NCBI RefSeq assembly: GCF_007896435.1
Contig: NZ_VCBL01000001.1
Location: forward strand, 1,563,857-1,627,856
Source of the DNA: Rummeliibacillus suwonensis
Lineage (GTDB): Bacteria > Bacillota > Bacilli > Bacillales_A > Planococcaceae
Direction: 5' to 3'
Length of the DNA stretch: 64,000 bases
Shown: positions 58,199 through 64,000 of the stretch, in pieces
Numbering within the stretch: the stretch's first letter is position 1
Layout of the letters: every line of letters starts with the position of its first letter
The notes under the pieces: model-generated
What the model saw: only the letters and a program-made list of their open reading frames with translations
What the model was told of the DNA's origin: nothing
Databases searched by the model: none
Position numbers and translations under genes: made by a program

Positions 58199-58624
58199 TT
58201 AGTTAAAAGTATCAAAATCAAAACTAATACTAGCGTGCATCACTTCAAATTCGTAACTTTCTCCGTCTTTTCCACACTCTTTTATTTCAATCTGTTTAAA
58301 ATTAAGCATATGTGACTGTAATCTATAACCTACTTCCATTGCCGCTTCTTCTTCTGTTTTTGCATCTAGGTCAATGCTAAATACTATGCTTATGACTTGT
58401 CGATCCTCATAATTATAAAAATCACAATTTAATACTTCAGCAATGTATTCGTAAGAATGAACTGTAGGAATCATGAAATCTTCTACTTCATGAAGGATAC
58501 TATCTAAAAATAACCACTCATTCTTTTTGACTGTTAATTTTAATTCTCCACCTACGTAATGCTCTCTCAAAATTGGGAGTTCTGGGACATTATTCAAAAA
58601 TTCTTCTGTGTTCATTGTGTTCAT
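58199..58624 (-). CDS. Hypothetical prophage protein, 141 aa
   Basis: A soluble acidic protein, alpha/beta: KLTVKKNEWLFLDSILHEVEDFMIPTVHSYEYIAEVLNCDFYN, then VISIVFSIDLDAKTEEEAAMEVGYRLQSHMLNFKQIEIKECG. The pattern is like small phage proteins of unknown role in early operons. It begins MNTMNTEE and shares the transcript with the XRE repressor upstream (30 bp away). It lies opposite the plus-strand promoter at 57986. Confidence 0.6.
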   Translation of the reverse strand: MNTMNTEEFLNNVPELPILREHYVGGELKLTVKKNEWLFLDSILHEVEDFMIPTVHSYEYIAEVLNCDFYNYEDRQVISIVFSIDLDAKTEEEAAMEVGYRLQSHMLNFKQIEIKECGKDGESYEFEVMHASISFDFDTFN

Positions 58625-58654
58625 TTTACATTTCTCCTTTTTTGTTTAGATATA

Positions 58655-59104
58655 TTACTTCCATTTATCAATAAGTGATTTTATATCATTTAACTTTTCA
58701 TCAAAGTCATCTGATGCGAAGTTTATCATAGATCCTCTTAAATTTGTTTTTACTTTCTCAAGCAAATTGTACATTTCAATATGTCTTTTAATTATTTTTA
58801 TATTCAATTCAAAAGTTGGAATGACTAAGCTACTACCTTGCTCAATAGCGTTATTTAAGCACGCTTGATTAAAAATCAATTCAATCTCAGCTCTCTCTAA
58901 TTCCCCTATCTCTTTTTCTTCTAATAAAAATAATTTTTCATCTGGAATCTGAAATAGTCTTGCAATCTCTAATTTGTATTTTTTAGGAAAATTTCTACTT
59001 CCATTTTTCCAGCCAGTTGGCGCAGATTTTTTTATACCTAAATGATTGCATAATTCCGTCAATGTTATTTTGTTTATCCTACAAAAATAATCCAATCCAT
59101 GCAT
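58655..59104 (-). CDS. XRE-family repressor, 149 aa
   Basis: HTH: GLDYFCRINKITLTELCNHLGIKKSAPTGWKNGSRNFPKKYKLEIARLFQIP. A C-terminal helical part follows (ELERAEIELIFNQACLNNAIEQG...EKVKTNLRGSM), probably for dimerisation. It has no peptidase domain, so it is not a LexA/CI-type self-cleaving repressor; induction may act through the Bro-N antirepressor at 51388. The promoter carries two palindromic operators (59118-59136 and 59172-59190), one overlapping a TTGCAT-17-TAATCT promoter, which suggests autoregulation. Confidence 0.82.
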   Translation of the reverse strand: MHGLDYFCRINKITLTELCNHLGIKKSAPTGWKNGSRNFPKKYKLEIARLFQIPDEKLFLLEEKEIGELERAEIELIFNQACLNNAIEQGSSLVIPTFELNIKIIKRHIEMYNLLEKVKTNLRGSMINFASDDFDEKLNDIKSLIDKWK

Positions 59105-59117
59105 TTTATCAGCCCCT

Positions 59118-59136
59118 AATGATTATAGTAATCATT
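59118..59136. promoter_or_regulatory. Operator 1, perfect palindrome
   Basis: AATGATTATAGTAATCATT: 8-bp arms around TAG, 14 bases upstream of the repressor start (59104). It would block ribosome entry or elongation. Operator 2 is the near copy at 59172-59190. Confidence 0.7.
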
Positions 59137-59171
59137 TTCATAAAAGTATTCAATTAAATATAATATATCAA

Positions 59172-59190
59172 TAAGATTACAGTAATCATT
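59172..59190. promoter_or_regulatory. Operator 2, overlapping the repressor promoter
   Basis: TAAGATTACAGTAATCATT: three differences from operator 1. On the minus strand it covers the spacer and the TAATCT -10 of a TTGCAT-17-TAATCT promoter, so a bound repressor would block its own gene. Confidence 0.65.
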
Positions 59191-59254
59191 ATAATAATGC
59201 AAGTATTTCTTTTAAATCATATCGAAACCACTTGCAATGTGATTTGTTCCACGA

Positions 59255-59605
59255 TTATTTAAGTTGATTAATTGTGGATAACTGTAAATCTAATGCTTGT
59301 AATGCGTATGCTGATACATGATTAATCTTGTAATAGCCACTTTCGCTATTGTAGTAGCAATCAAATAACGATTGATCAAGATGTTTTGTTGCATAGTTAT
59401 ACTCACTAGCATAGATAAATATAAATTTAGAACACTCATCGATATTACTGATTACCAATTTATTTACATCAAATAACATTAGTCTTTCCATTAATCCTTT
59501 TATAAAATCTAGTGATGTTATCTTAGTTAATTCTTCCAATTCAAGATGGTCATCTTTAAAATATTGGTTGTTAAACGATGGATCATATGTTATTAAATTT
59601 TTCAT
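59255..59605 (-). CDS. Hypothetical prophage protein, 116 aa
   Basis: Soluble, with NQYFKDDHLELEELTKITSLDFIKGLMERLMLFDVNKLVISNIDECSKFIFIYASEYNYATKHLDQSLFDCYY. No family recognised. AGAGGTGAGTAA precedes the start. It directly follows the 38-aa membrane peptide gene; both are expressed leftward from the region beside the plus-strand regulator. Confidence 0.6.
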   Translation of the reverse strand: MKNLITYDPSFNNQYFKDDHLELEELTKITSLDFIKGLMERLMLFDVNKLVISNIDECSKFIFIYASEYNYATKHLDQSLFDCYYNSESGYYKINHVSAYALQALDLQLSTINQLK

Positions 59606-59621
59606 TTACTCACCTCTAAAA

Positions 59622-59738
59622 TTAGAATATTGTAATAGATGCAAGTGTAATCATGATAGCATAAAACGAATAAAACCAAATTTGATCTGAAATAGAATAC
59701 AAATCGAGATATTGGTTGATAGACTTAATTAGCTGCAT
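59622..59738 (-). CDS. Small membrane peptide, 38 aa
   Basis: MQLIKSINQYLDLYSISDQIWFYSFYAIMITLASITIF: amphipathic start and one membrane helix. AAAAGGAGT lies seven bases upstream of the ATG, a very strong site for such a short frame, so it is probably real. It is the first gene of the leftward transcript next to the divergent promoter region. Confidence 0.65.
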   Translation of the reverse strand: MQLIKSINQYLDLYSISDQIWFYSFYAIMITLASITIF

Positions 59739-59759
59739 TGATTCAACTCCTTTTAATTA

Positions 59760-59864
59760 CCATTTAAGTATTACATTTTAAGTATTACTTTATTTGTAAT
59801 ATTAATATATTACATTTCAAGTAATACGTCAAGTGTTTACTTAAATTTTTATGAAAGATATAAT
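59760..59864 (+). promoter_or_regulatory. Promoter and repeats before the plus-strand regulator and integrase
   Basis: TTTACT (59836-59841), 17 bases, TATAAT (59859-59864) form a good promoter. Upstream are AAGTATTAC at 59766 and 59780 and the inverted AAGTAATAC at 59819, likely operator sites for the regulator at 59903 or the repressor. Confidence 0.65.
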
Positions 59865-59902
59865 AAAATAAATTAATGTTATAAAAGGAGTTGATAATAG
59901 TT

Positions 59903-60145
59903 GTGATTGAGACAACGTTACAAAACACATTAGATGAGTTAGGGATCACTCGTAATAAGTTATCAGTCGAATCAAAAGTAAGAGCTGCAACATTACAGTC
60001 ATTAGTAGATAAAAAAGCATCATCACTTAAATTTGATACATTAAATGCTCTATTAGATACGATTAATGACTTAGCTAAACAGAAAGGAATTGATAAAATT
60101 TACGAGATAAACGACATCATCACTTATCAATACAAAAAAGAGTAA
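59903..60145 (+). CDS. Small helix-turn-helix regulator beside the integrase
   Basis: 80 aa, HTH of XRE type: IETTLQNTLDELGITRNKLSVESKVRAATLQSLVDKKASSLKFDTLNALLDTINDLAK. GTG at 59903 is chosen: AAAGGAG ends at 59890, 12 bases before it, while the TTG at 59891 follows with no spacing. It precedes the integrase by 40 bases, with a weak hairpin between, and probably controls the lysogeny/excision decision together with the repressor at 58655. Confidence 0.75.
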   Translation: MIETTLQNTLDELGITRNKLSVESKVRAATLQSLVDKKASSLKFDTLNALLDTINDLAKQKGIDKIYEINDIITYQYKKE

Positions 60146-60164
60146 GGATTCGTTCCCTACTCTT
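60138..60164 (+). terminator. Hairpin between regulator and integrase
   Basis: AAGAGTAAGG and CCCTACTCTT, one mismatch, followed by TAATATT. It overlaps the regulator stop codon and could attenuate integrase transcription. Confidence 0.5.
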
Positions 60165-60185
60165 TAATATTGGAGGTATGTATAT

Positions 60186-61283
60186 ATGGCTAGTATCACA
60201 AAACGTGGTAACACCTGGCAATACTCTGTTAGTAATTATGTTGATGGAAAAAATAAGCCGATTCGAAAAGGCGGATTCTTATCGAAAAACGAAGCTATTT
60301 ATGCAGCGGCAGAAATTGAAGCGCAAAAAGCAAAAGGAAAAATTAAAACAACCAGCGAGAAACCTTTTGCATTATATTTTGAAAAATGGATTAAAACGTA
60401 TAAGAGTAACGTACATCCAAATACGAAACTTCGATATAAAAACAGCTTGAAATGGATTAAAGAATACTTCAAAAATAAACCTTTGAATGAATTGACTTCT
60501 TTTGATTATCAAGAATTTCTAAACTGGTTTGGAAAAAATAGAAGTCGAGCGAGTGTTGAAAAAATAGATAGTCATGCGGGGGCATGTATCAGACACGCTT
60601 TTAACGTTGGGGATATTAAATATAACATTACGTTTAATCGGCAAATAAGCGCTACAAATGATGGGAAAAAGGCACATGACAAATATTTAGATTTTGATGA
60701 TAGTCAGAAATTGTACGAACATTTATTACAACATCTTGAGGATTCACAATTTAATTATTTATTTTTATTAGCACTAGTGAGTGGTACAAGATTTCAAGAA
60801 TTGGTTGGATTGACCTGGAAGGATTTGGATTTTGAAAGTAATACAATTGATATTAATAAAGCATGGGATCATCAAAAACAAACAGGATTCACGAAAACAA
60901 AAAATGAGCAATCTGTACGCAAATTAACTATTGATCCTGCTGTAATGCAAGAATTTAAGTTAATTTGTCCAGACACTCATTTGGATAGTCGAATATTTAA
61001 ATCAACGTATAACCCATCAAAATCACTAACTAACAATGGCGCTAATTCAGCGTTAGAAAAGATTCTAAGAGAATTAGGAATTAAAATAATAACTGTACAT
61101 GGGTTGCGTCACACTCATGCTAGCGTCTTGTTGTATAACGGAGCTAACATTCACTACATCTCAGAGAGATTAGGTCACAGAGATCTCCAAACAACCATGA
61201 ATACGTACAGTCACGTAATTAAAGAGCTTAAAGAGCGTGACGATAGTGTTGCTACTGGAATTTATCATAATCAGAATGTGTAA
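60186..61283 (+). CDS. int: Tyrosine recombinase integrase
   Basis: A 365-aa phage integrase. N-terminal arm-binding domain: MASITKRGNTWQYSVSNYVDGKNKPIRKGGF; core-binding SAM-like domain at about 60-155; catalytic domain with SGTRFQELVGLTWKDLDF (first Arg), HGLRHTHASVLLYNGANIHYISERLGHRD (His-x-x-Arg and His) and TTMNTYSHV (Tyr nucleophile). All catalytic residues are present. GGAGGT ends eight bases before the ATG. It lies about 150 bp from attR and would catalyse insertion into and excision from tRNA-Thr. Confidence 0.97.
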   Translation: MASITKRGNTWQYSVSNYVDGKNKPIRKGGFLSKNEAIYAAAEIEAQKAKGKIKTTSEKPFALYFEKWIKTYKSNVHPNTKLRYKNSLKWIKEYFKNKPLNELTSFDYQEFLNWFGKNRSRASVEKIDSHAGACIRHAFNVGDIKYNITFNRQISATNDGKKAHDKYLDFDDSQKLYEHLLQHLEDSQFNYLFLLALVSGTRFQELVGLTWKDLDFESNTIDINKAWDHQKQTGFTKTKNEQSVRKLTIDPAVMQEFKLICPDTHLDSRIFKSTYNPSKSLTNNGANSALEKILRELGIKIITVHGLRHTHASVLLYNGANIHYISERLGHRDLQTTMNTYSHVIKELKERDDSVATGIYHNQNV

Positions 61284-61378
61284 CATTTATGTGTAACCCT
61301 ATGTATAATGTGTAACATTTTGTGTAACACAGTCCAAATAATTAGATAAGTTCACATTTTTTATTTTTTAACGTTTCA

Positions 61379-61412
61379 CCTTACAAATGCTTATATATCA
61401 GCATCTATAAGG
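61379..61412. repeat. Diverged copy of the tRNA-locus terminator hairpin
   Basis: CCTTACAAATGC TTATATATCA GCATCTATAAGG: the same loop as at 18598-18607, but two mismatches in the stem. It lies on the phage side of attR and was carried in by the phage with its tRNA 3' end. Confidence 0.7.
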
Positions 61413-61430
61413 AATCAAAAAATTTTTAAA

Positions 61431-61486
61431 AAAACTTGCTTTTGCTACAATATGCCGACTAAGAGAATCGAACTCTTATCAATGGA
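61431..61486. repeat. attR, 56-bp core
   Basis: Perfect copy of attL (18638-18693), covering the 3' end of tRNA-Thr and the adjacent downstream DNA. The tRNA gene stays whole because the phage supplies an identical 3' end. Confidence 0.95.
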
Positions 61487-61523
61487 TTACGAGACCACCG
61501 TTCTACCATTAAACTAAATCGGC
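61453..61523 (-). tRNA. tRNA-Thr (anticodon CGU)
   Basis: Read on the minus strand: acceptor GCCGATT / AGTCGGC, D stem GTTT/GAAC with loop AATGGTA, anticodon loop CTCGTAA (anticodon CGT, reading ACG), T arm AAGAG-TTCGATT-CTCTT. 71 nt, CCA not encoded. One U-U mismatch (31-39) at the top of the anticodon stem. The 3' 34 nt are phage-derived (attR). The sequence holds together as a functional tRNA. Confidence 0.9.
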
Positions 61524-61626
61524 AATAATGAATGTGTTCCTTGTTAAGAACAGATATTATTGTAGCACGTATTACTAGGATTTTCAATAAAAAATTTTAT
61601 CAATATATTAAAATATTCGTTAATCA

Positions 61627-62061
61627 TTATGCATGCGTTGATTTTCTTAGTTTATAACGAAGTTGTTTTAGTTGGAAGAAGATAAAACAACCAATGCAAA
61701 ATCCTAAAATAGCGATACCAGAAGCCGCTGCAACCATTATTGTAAAGATATAGCCCATCACTGGTTTATCTAATTCAAATCCAATAAATCCTAGAAGTAA
61801 ACATGTGATCGCAATACATGAATTAAATTTTTGCTGTACAACATCTTCAGGGATATATTCAGAAGGTTTTTTCTTTAAAAATAAACGAGCTAATTTCATA
61901 AATGGGTTAAAATTAAAGAATAACCCCATCAGATTAGCGATTAGTGGGATCAATAAAATAAGTGGTTGTTGAAATACCCACGTAGCAATTGTACTTAATA
62001 AAATAATCCATTGATTCACACGAACCAAAGGTCTTGGAATAAATAAAGGTTTTTCTGCCAT
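61627..62061 (-). CDS. DUF4395 membrane protein
   Basis: A 144-aa membrane protein of the DUF4395 type: PRPLVRVNQWIILLSTIATWVFQQPLILLIPLIANLMGLFFNFNPFMKLARLFL, then FNSCIAITCLLLGFIGFELDKPVMGYIFTIMVAAASGIAILGFCIGCFIFF. Four helices. ATG at 62061 is chosen because AAAGG lies nine bases upstream; TTG at 62070 is less likely. It is often near sulfur/thioredoxin genes in Bacillales; here it stands alone beside tRNA-Thr. Function unknown. Confidence 0.88.
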   Translation of the reverse strand: MAEKPLFIPRPLVRVNQWIILLSTIATWVFQQPLILLIPLIANLMGLFFNFNPFMKLARLFLKKKPSEYIPEDVVQQKFNSCIAITCLLLGFIGFELDKPVMGYIFTIMVAAASGIAILGFCIGCFIFFQLKQLRYKLRKSTHA

Positions 62062-62255
62062 AAAAACCAACCTTTCATATATGATTAATTAAATATTACT
62101 CCATTATAAGAAAAAACAAAAGAACTTTGTTTCAAAAATTTAAAGTTTACTAGTTGAATCATTTCATCATGTAAAGTTTCACTTTATCTAAAAGTATCAA
62201 CTTTGCAGAAAATAGGTTATGATATTAAAAAAGAGCCTATGAAAGGGGGCCCAAT

Positions 62256-62849
62256 ATGAAAAACTGGAAACTATTCTGTTCCATTTGTTTAACAGCTTCT
62301 TTACTTTTTGCTTGTGGAAATCCTACAGAGAAAAATTCAGAAGAACACAAAAAAACGGAAGCTTTTACAACAGAGAAACCATCTTCCAATGACAGTTCGA
62401 AAGATACATCTTCTAACAAACAAAATGAAGAAACAACAAGTATAACTGGTCAGAAAATGACGGATGTTGAGCAGCAAAAGTTGTCTGATTTTGTCGCAAA
62501 ATATCCTGTCGAATATGCAAAAGCAATTGAAACGGGCGACTTTACACCTTTAGCAAATGAATATATTATGCATGATACAAAATTATATGAAAATCTTTTA
62601 AAGGAAATCGATGAAAAACATAAAGCCCAAACAACAGAAGAAGTAAACAAACTAACAATTTCTAACATCAATCGAAAGTCGGACACAGACTTTACCGTTG
62701 ATACAAAAGAGATAATTGAAGAAACCAAAAATGGGAAAAAGAATACGATCGAACGTCATCGTCAATATTCTCTTTACTATGACTATGTTGAAGGTGATGT
62801 TGACAATAGTTTCTTCAAAATATCCGATATCAAAGAATTAAATGAATAA
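62256..62849 (+). CDS. Predicted lipoprotein
   Basis: A 197-aa lipoprotein. Signal MKNWKLFCSICLTASLLFACG with the lipobox Cys at residue 20. A Ser/Thr/Glu-rich linker follows (about 22-65), then a globular domain (about 70-197) of mixed type with EYAKAIETGDFTPLANEYIMHDTKLYENLLKEIDEKH, like TcaA/NTF2-like exported domains. AAAGGGGG precedes the start. A strong terminator follows at 62911. Confidence 0.8.
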   Translation: MKNWKLFCSICLTASLLFACGNPTEKNSEEHKKTEAFTTEKPSSNDSSKDTSSNKQNEETTSITGQKMTDVEQQKLSDFVAKYPVEYAKAIETGDFTPLANEYIMHDTKLYENLLKEIDEKHKAQTTEEVNKLTISNINRKSDTDFTVDTKEIIEETKNGKKNTIERHRQYSLYYDYVEGDVDNSFFKISDIKELNE

Positions 62850-62910
62850 CCAATAGATTGTCCAAATGAGACCAGTTCATCAATAGCCTCAGCATTTGTT
62901 CATCTACAAC

Positions 62911-62951
62911 AAAAATCTTTAAAGCCCACTATTCAGGCTTTAAAGATTTTT
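62911..62951. terminator. Strong hairpin terminator
   Basis: AAAAATCTTTAAAGCC and GGCTTTAAAGATTTTT pair perfectly over 16 bp; the T-rich end suits the plus-strand lipoprotein gene, and the A-rich start the minus strand. Confidence 0.9.
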
Positions 62952-63170
62952 GTGTTTTCCCCGGGTAGTAAAACCCCCATCTCAAGATAGAGAGAAACGA
63001 GAAAGATAGATGGGAAACTACTGCCCGTAAAAGCCTGATTGGTTCAAGCCAACAAGATGTTGGTCACTCGGGTGCTGCCACAGGACATGGTGCTTTTCAC
63101 TTAAGTTCCTCTATTTTAGTGGGGGATGAGGAAACCCCCACTGATGGAGTTTCACTTTATTGAATTGCCT
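62950..63170 (-). repeat. Structured dispersed repeat, copy 2 (inverted)
   Basis: On the minus strand it reads TAAAGTGAAACTCCATCAG TGGGGG..., as copy 1 at 13730, with a few changes and the same nested stems (GGGGG/CCCCC, CCAACATC-TTGTTGG, CCCATCT/AGATGGG, enclosing ACGGGCAG). The closing stem is altered here (CTACCCGG). The two copies lie on either side of the prophage in opposite orientation. Confidence 0.8.
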
Positions 63171-63281
63171 AAATCGATCCTATTTTCCATATCAGCGTCA
63201 TTACATTCTATACAAAATCAAAGGCATTTTGCTGAAAGAGGCATTCATCCTAATCGTTTTTACAAACACTCAAAACTTTTC

Positions 63282-64000
63282 CTATTTATAGTTACCTAAA
63301 ATTTTGACAGCTTCTTCGGTAACAGACGTATCGATGGCTTTATCAAAATCAAATTTCCCCTCTGTTGCACCATTGGCTTTATACATTTCGTATTGTTTAT
63401 GAATATCTTCAATACGCATCGCACCATCTGGATCTAAACCTGTTACATGCACTTTATCCCATATTGCAGGATCTTTTAATGCTGTATATTTTGTCATGAT
63501 ATGAACGATTTCTGCTTTACCTTCTCCTTTTGTAAATGCATCATTATAATCACGAACACCTTTTAGATAAGCAAGCATGAAACGAAGTGATATATTTTTT
63601 TCAGTACTCATAAACTTAGGAGAAGCTAATACTAACGCGATCTGCGAATCCGGTGCAAAGTCAGTTGCGTCGCCAAAACGATGTACGATCCCTTTGCTGG
63701 CACCTTGCGCTATTAATGGCTCAATACTAAGCGCTGCATCAATAGAACCGTTTTCTAATGCACCTAGCATACTGCCGAAATCTGACATAACAACTGTTTT
63801 CACATCTTTTTTAGTTAATCCGGCGTGTTTTAGCATTAACTCATAAATATAAGCATCGATCGAATTTTTAGAAGAAATAGCGATTTTCTTTCCTTTAAAA
63901 TCAGGATAATCTTTGATTACATCTTTCATTTTATTGCCAATGACAAATGTAAAATAAGATTTTCCAGGTATATTATGTCCTTTATCCCCTACTATTTTAA
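63282..64000 (-). CDS. ABC transporter substrate-binding protein (NMT1/SsuA-like), start outside window
   Basis: The frame is open from the stop at 63282 to the right edge; 239 residues are visible and the signal peptide is missing. Strings such as FKGKKIAISSKNSIDAYIYELMLKHAGLTKKDVKTVVMSDFGSMLGALENGSIDAALSIEPLIAQGASKG and RFMLAYLKGVRDYNDAFTKGEGKAEIV match the SsuA/TauA/NMT1 periplasmic-binding-protein family, for sulfonates, nitrate or thiamine precursors. The first Met at 63929 is an internal codon; the frame continues upstream with KSYFTFVIGNKMKD. The ABC permease and ATPase would be upstream, outside the window. Confidence 0.9.
   Translation of the reverse strand, partial: KIVGDKGHNIPGKSYFTFVIGNKMKDVIKDYPDFKGKKIAISSKNSIDAYIYELMLKHAGLTKKDVKTVVMSDFGSMLGALENGSIDAALSIEPLIAQGASKGIVHRFGDATDFAPDSQIALVLASPKFMSTEKNISLRFMLAYLKGVRDYNDAFTKGEGKAEIVHIMTKYTALKDPAIWDKVHVTGLDPDGAMRIEDIHKQYEMYKANGATEGKFDFDKAIDTSVTEEAVKILGNYK

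Overview
This is a low-GC Firmicutes chromosome segment (order Bacillales, probably a Planococcaceae or Bacillaceae relative; the genus cannot be fixed from this window). The host genes support that placement: a YugN-like protein, an MCP chemoreceptor, a fused NnrE/NnrD repair enzyme, DUF4395 and PspC proteins, AGGAGG-type ribosome binding sites, and GC-rich palindromic repeats scattered in intergenic DNA.

Layout. 1-753: the 3' part of an IS21-family element (istB) that has cut a small lipoprotein gene. 844-18.6 kb: host genes, mostly on the minus strand (chemoreceptor, PspC, acetyltransferases, orphan barstar, NAD(P)HX repair enzyme, S66 peptidase, epimerase, lipoproteins, YugN, HesB-like, DoxX). 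They are mixed with an IS200-type element, structured repeats, a MITE-like palindrome and a trmO remnant. 18,638-61,486: a prophage of about 42.8 kb in the 3' half of a tRNA-Thr(CGU) gene, bounded by a perfect 56-bp attL/attR repeat. 61.5-64 kb: host DNA again (tRNA-Thr, DUF4395 protein, lipoprotein, start-truncated ABC substrate-binding protein).

The prophage is a tailed siphovirus with an HK97-type head. Read leftward on the minus strand it has: early and regulatory genes (59.7-48.5 kb), HNH nuclease, small and large terminase, portal, ClpP-like protease, capsid, connectors, tail tube, gpG/gpGT chaperones, tape measure with a transglycosylase domain, Dit, tail endopeptidase, fibre, a membrane protein, holin and endolysin. 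An accessory region follows up to attL. Integrase and one regulator are on the plus strand beside attR. Two lesions suggest it is damaged. A second, complete IS21 copy with an 8-bp target duplication splits the packaging HNH gene, and the tail endopeptidase has a one-base frameshift in a G/A run.

The most interesting content is: (i) a 951-aa protein with the DxDxD signature of single-chain two-barrel RNA polymerases (YonO/QDE-1-like), in a prophage with no recognisable replication helicase, primase or recombinase; (ii) an accessory gene joining four membrane helices to a Thoeris ThsB-like TIR domain, with a strong in-frame internal ribosome binding site that could also make the free TIR domain; (iii) a membrane protein beside the holin with a possible HEPN-like motif; (iv) a perfect consensus promoter pointing into gene-free antisense DNA; and (v) paired palindromic operators for the XRE-type repressor.
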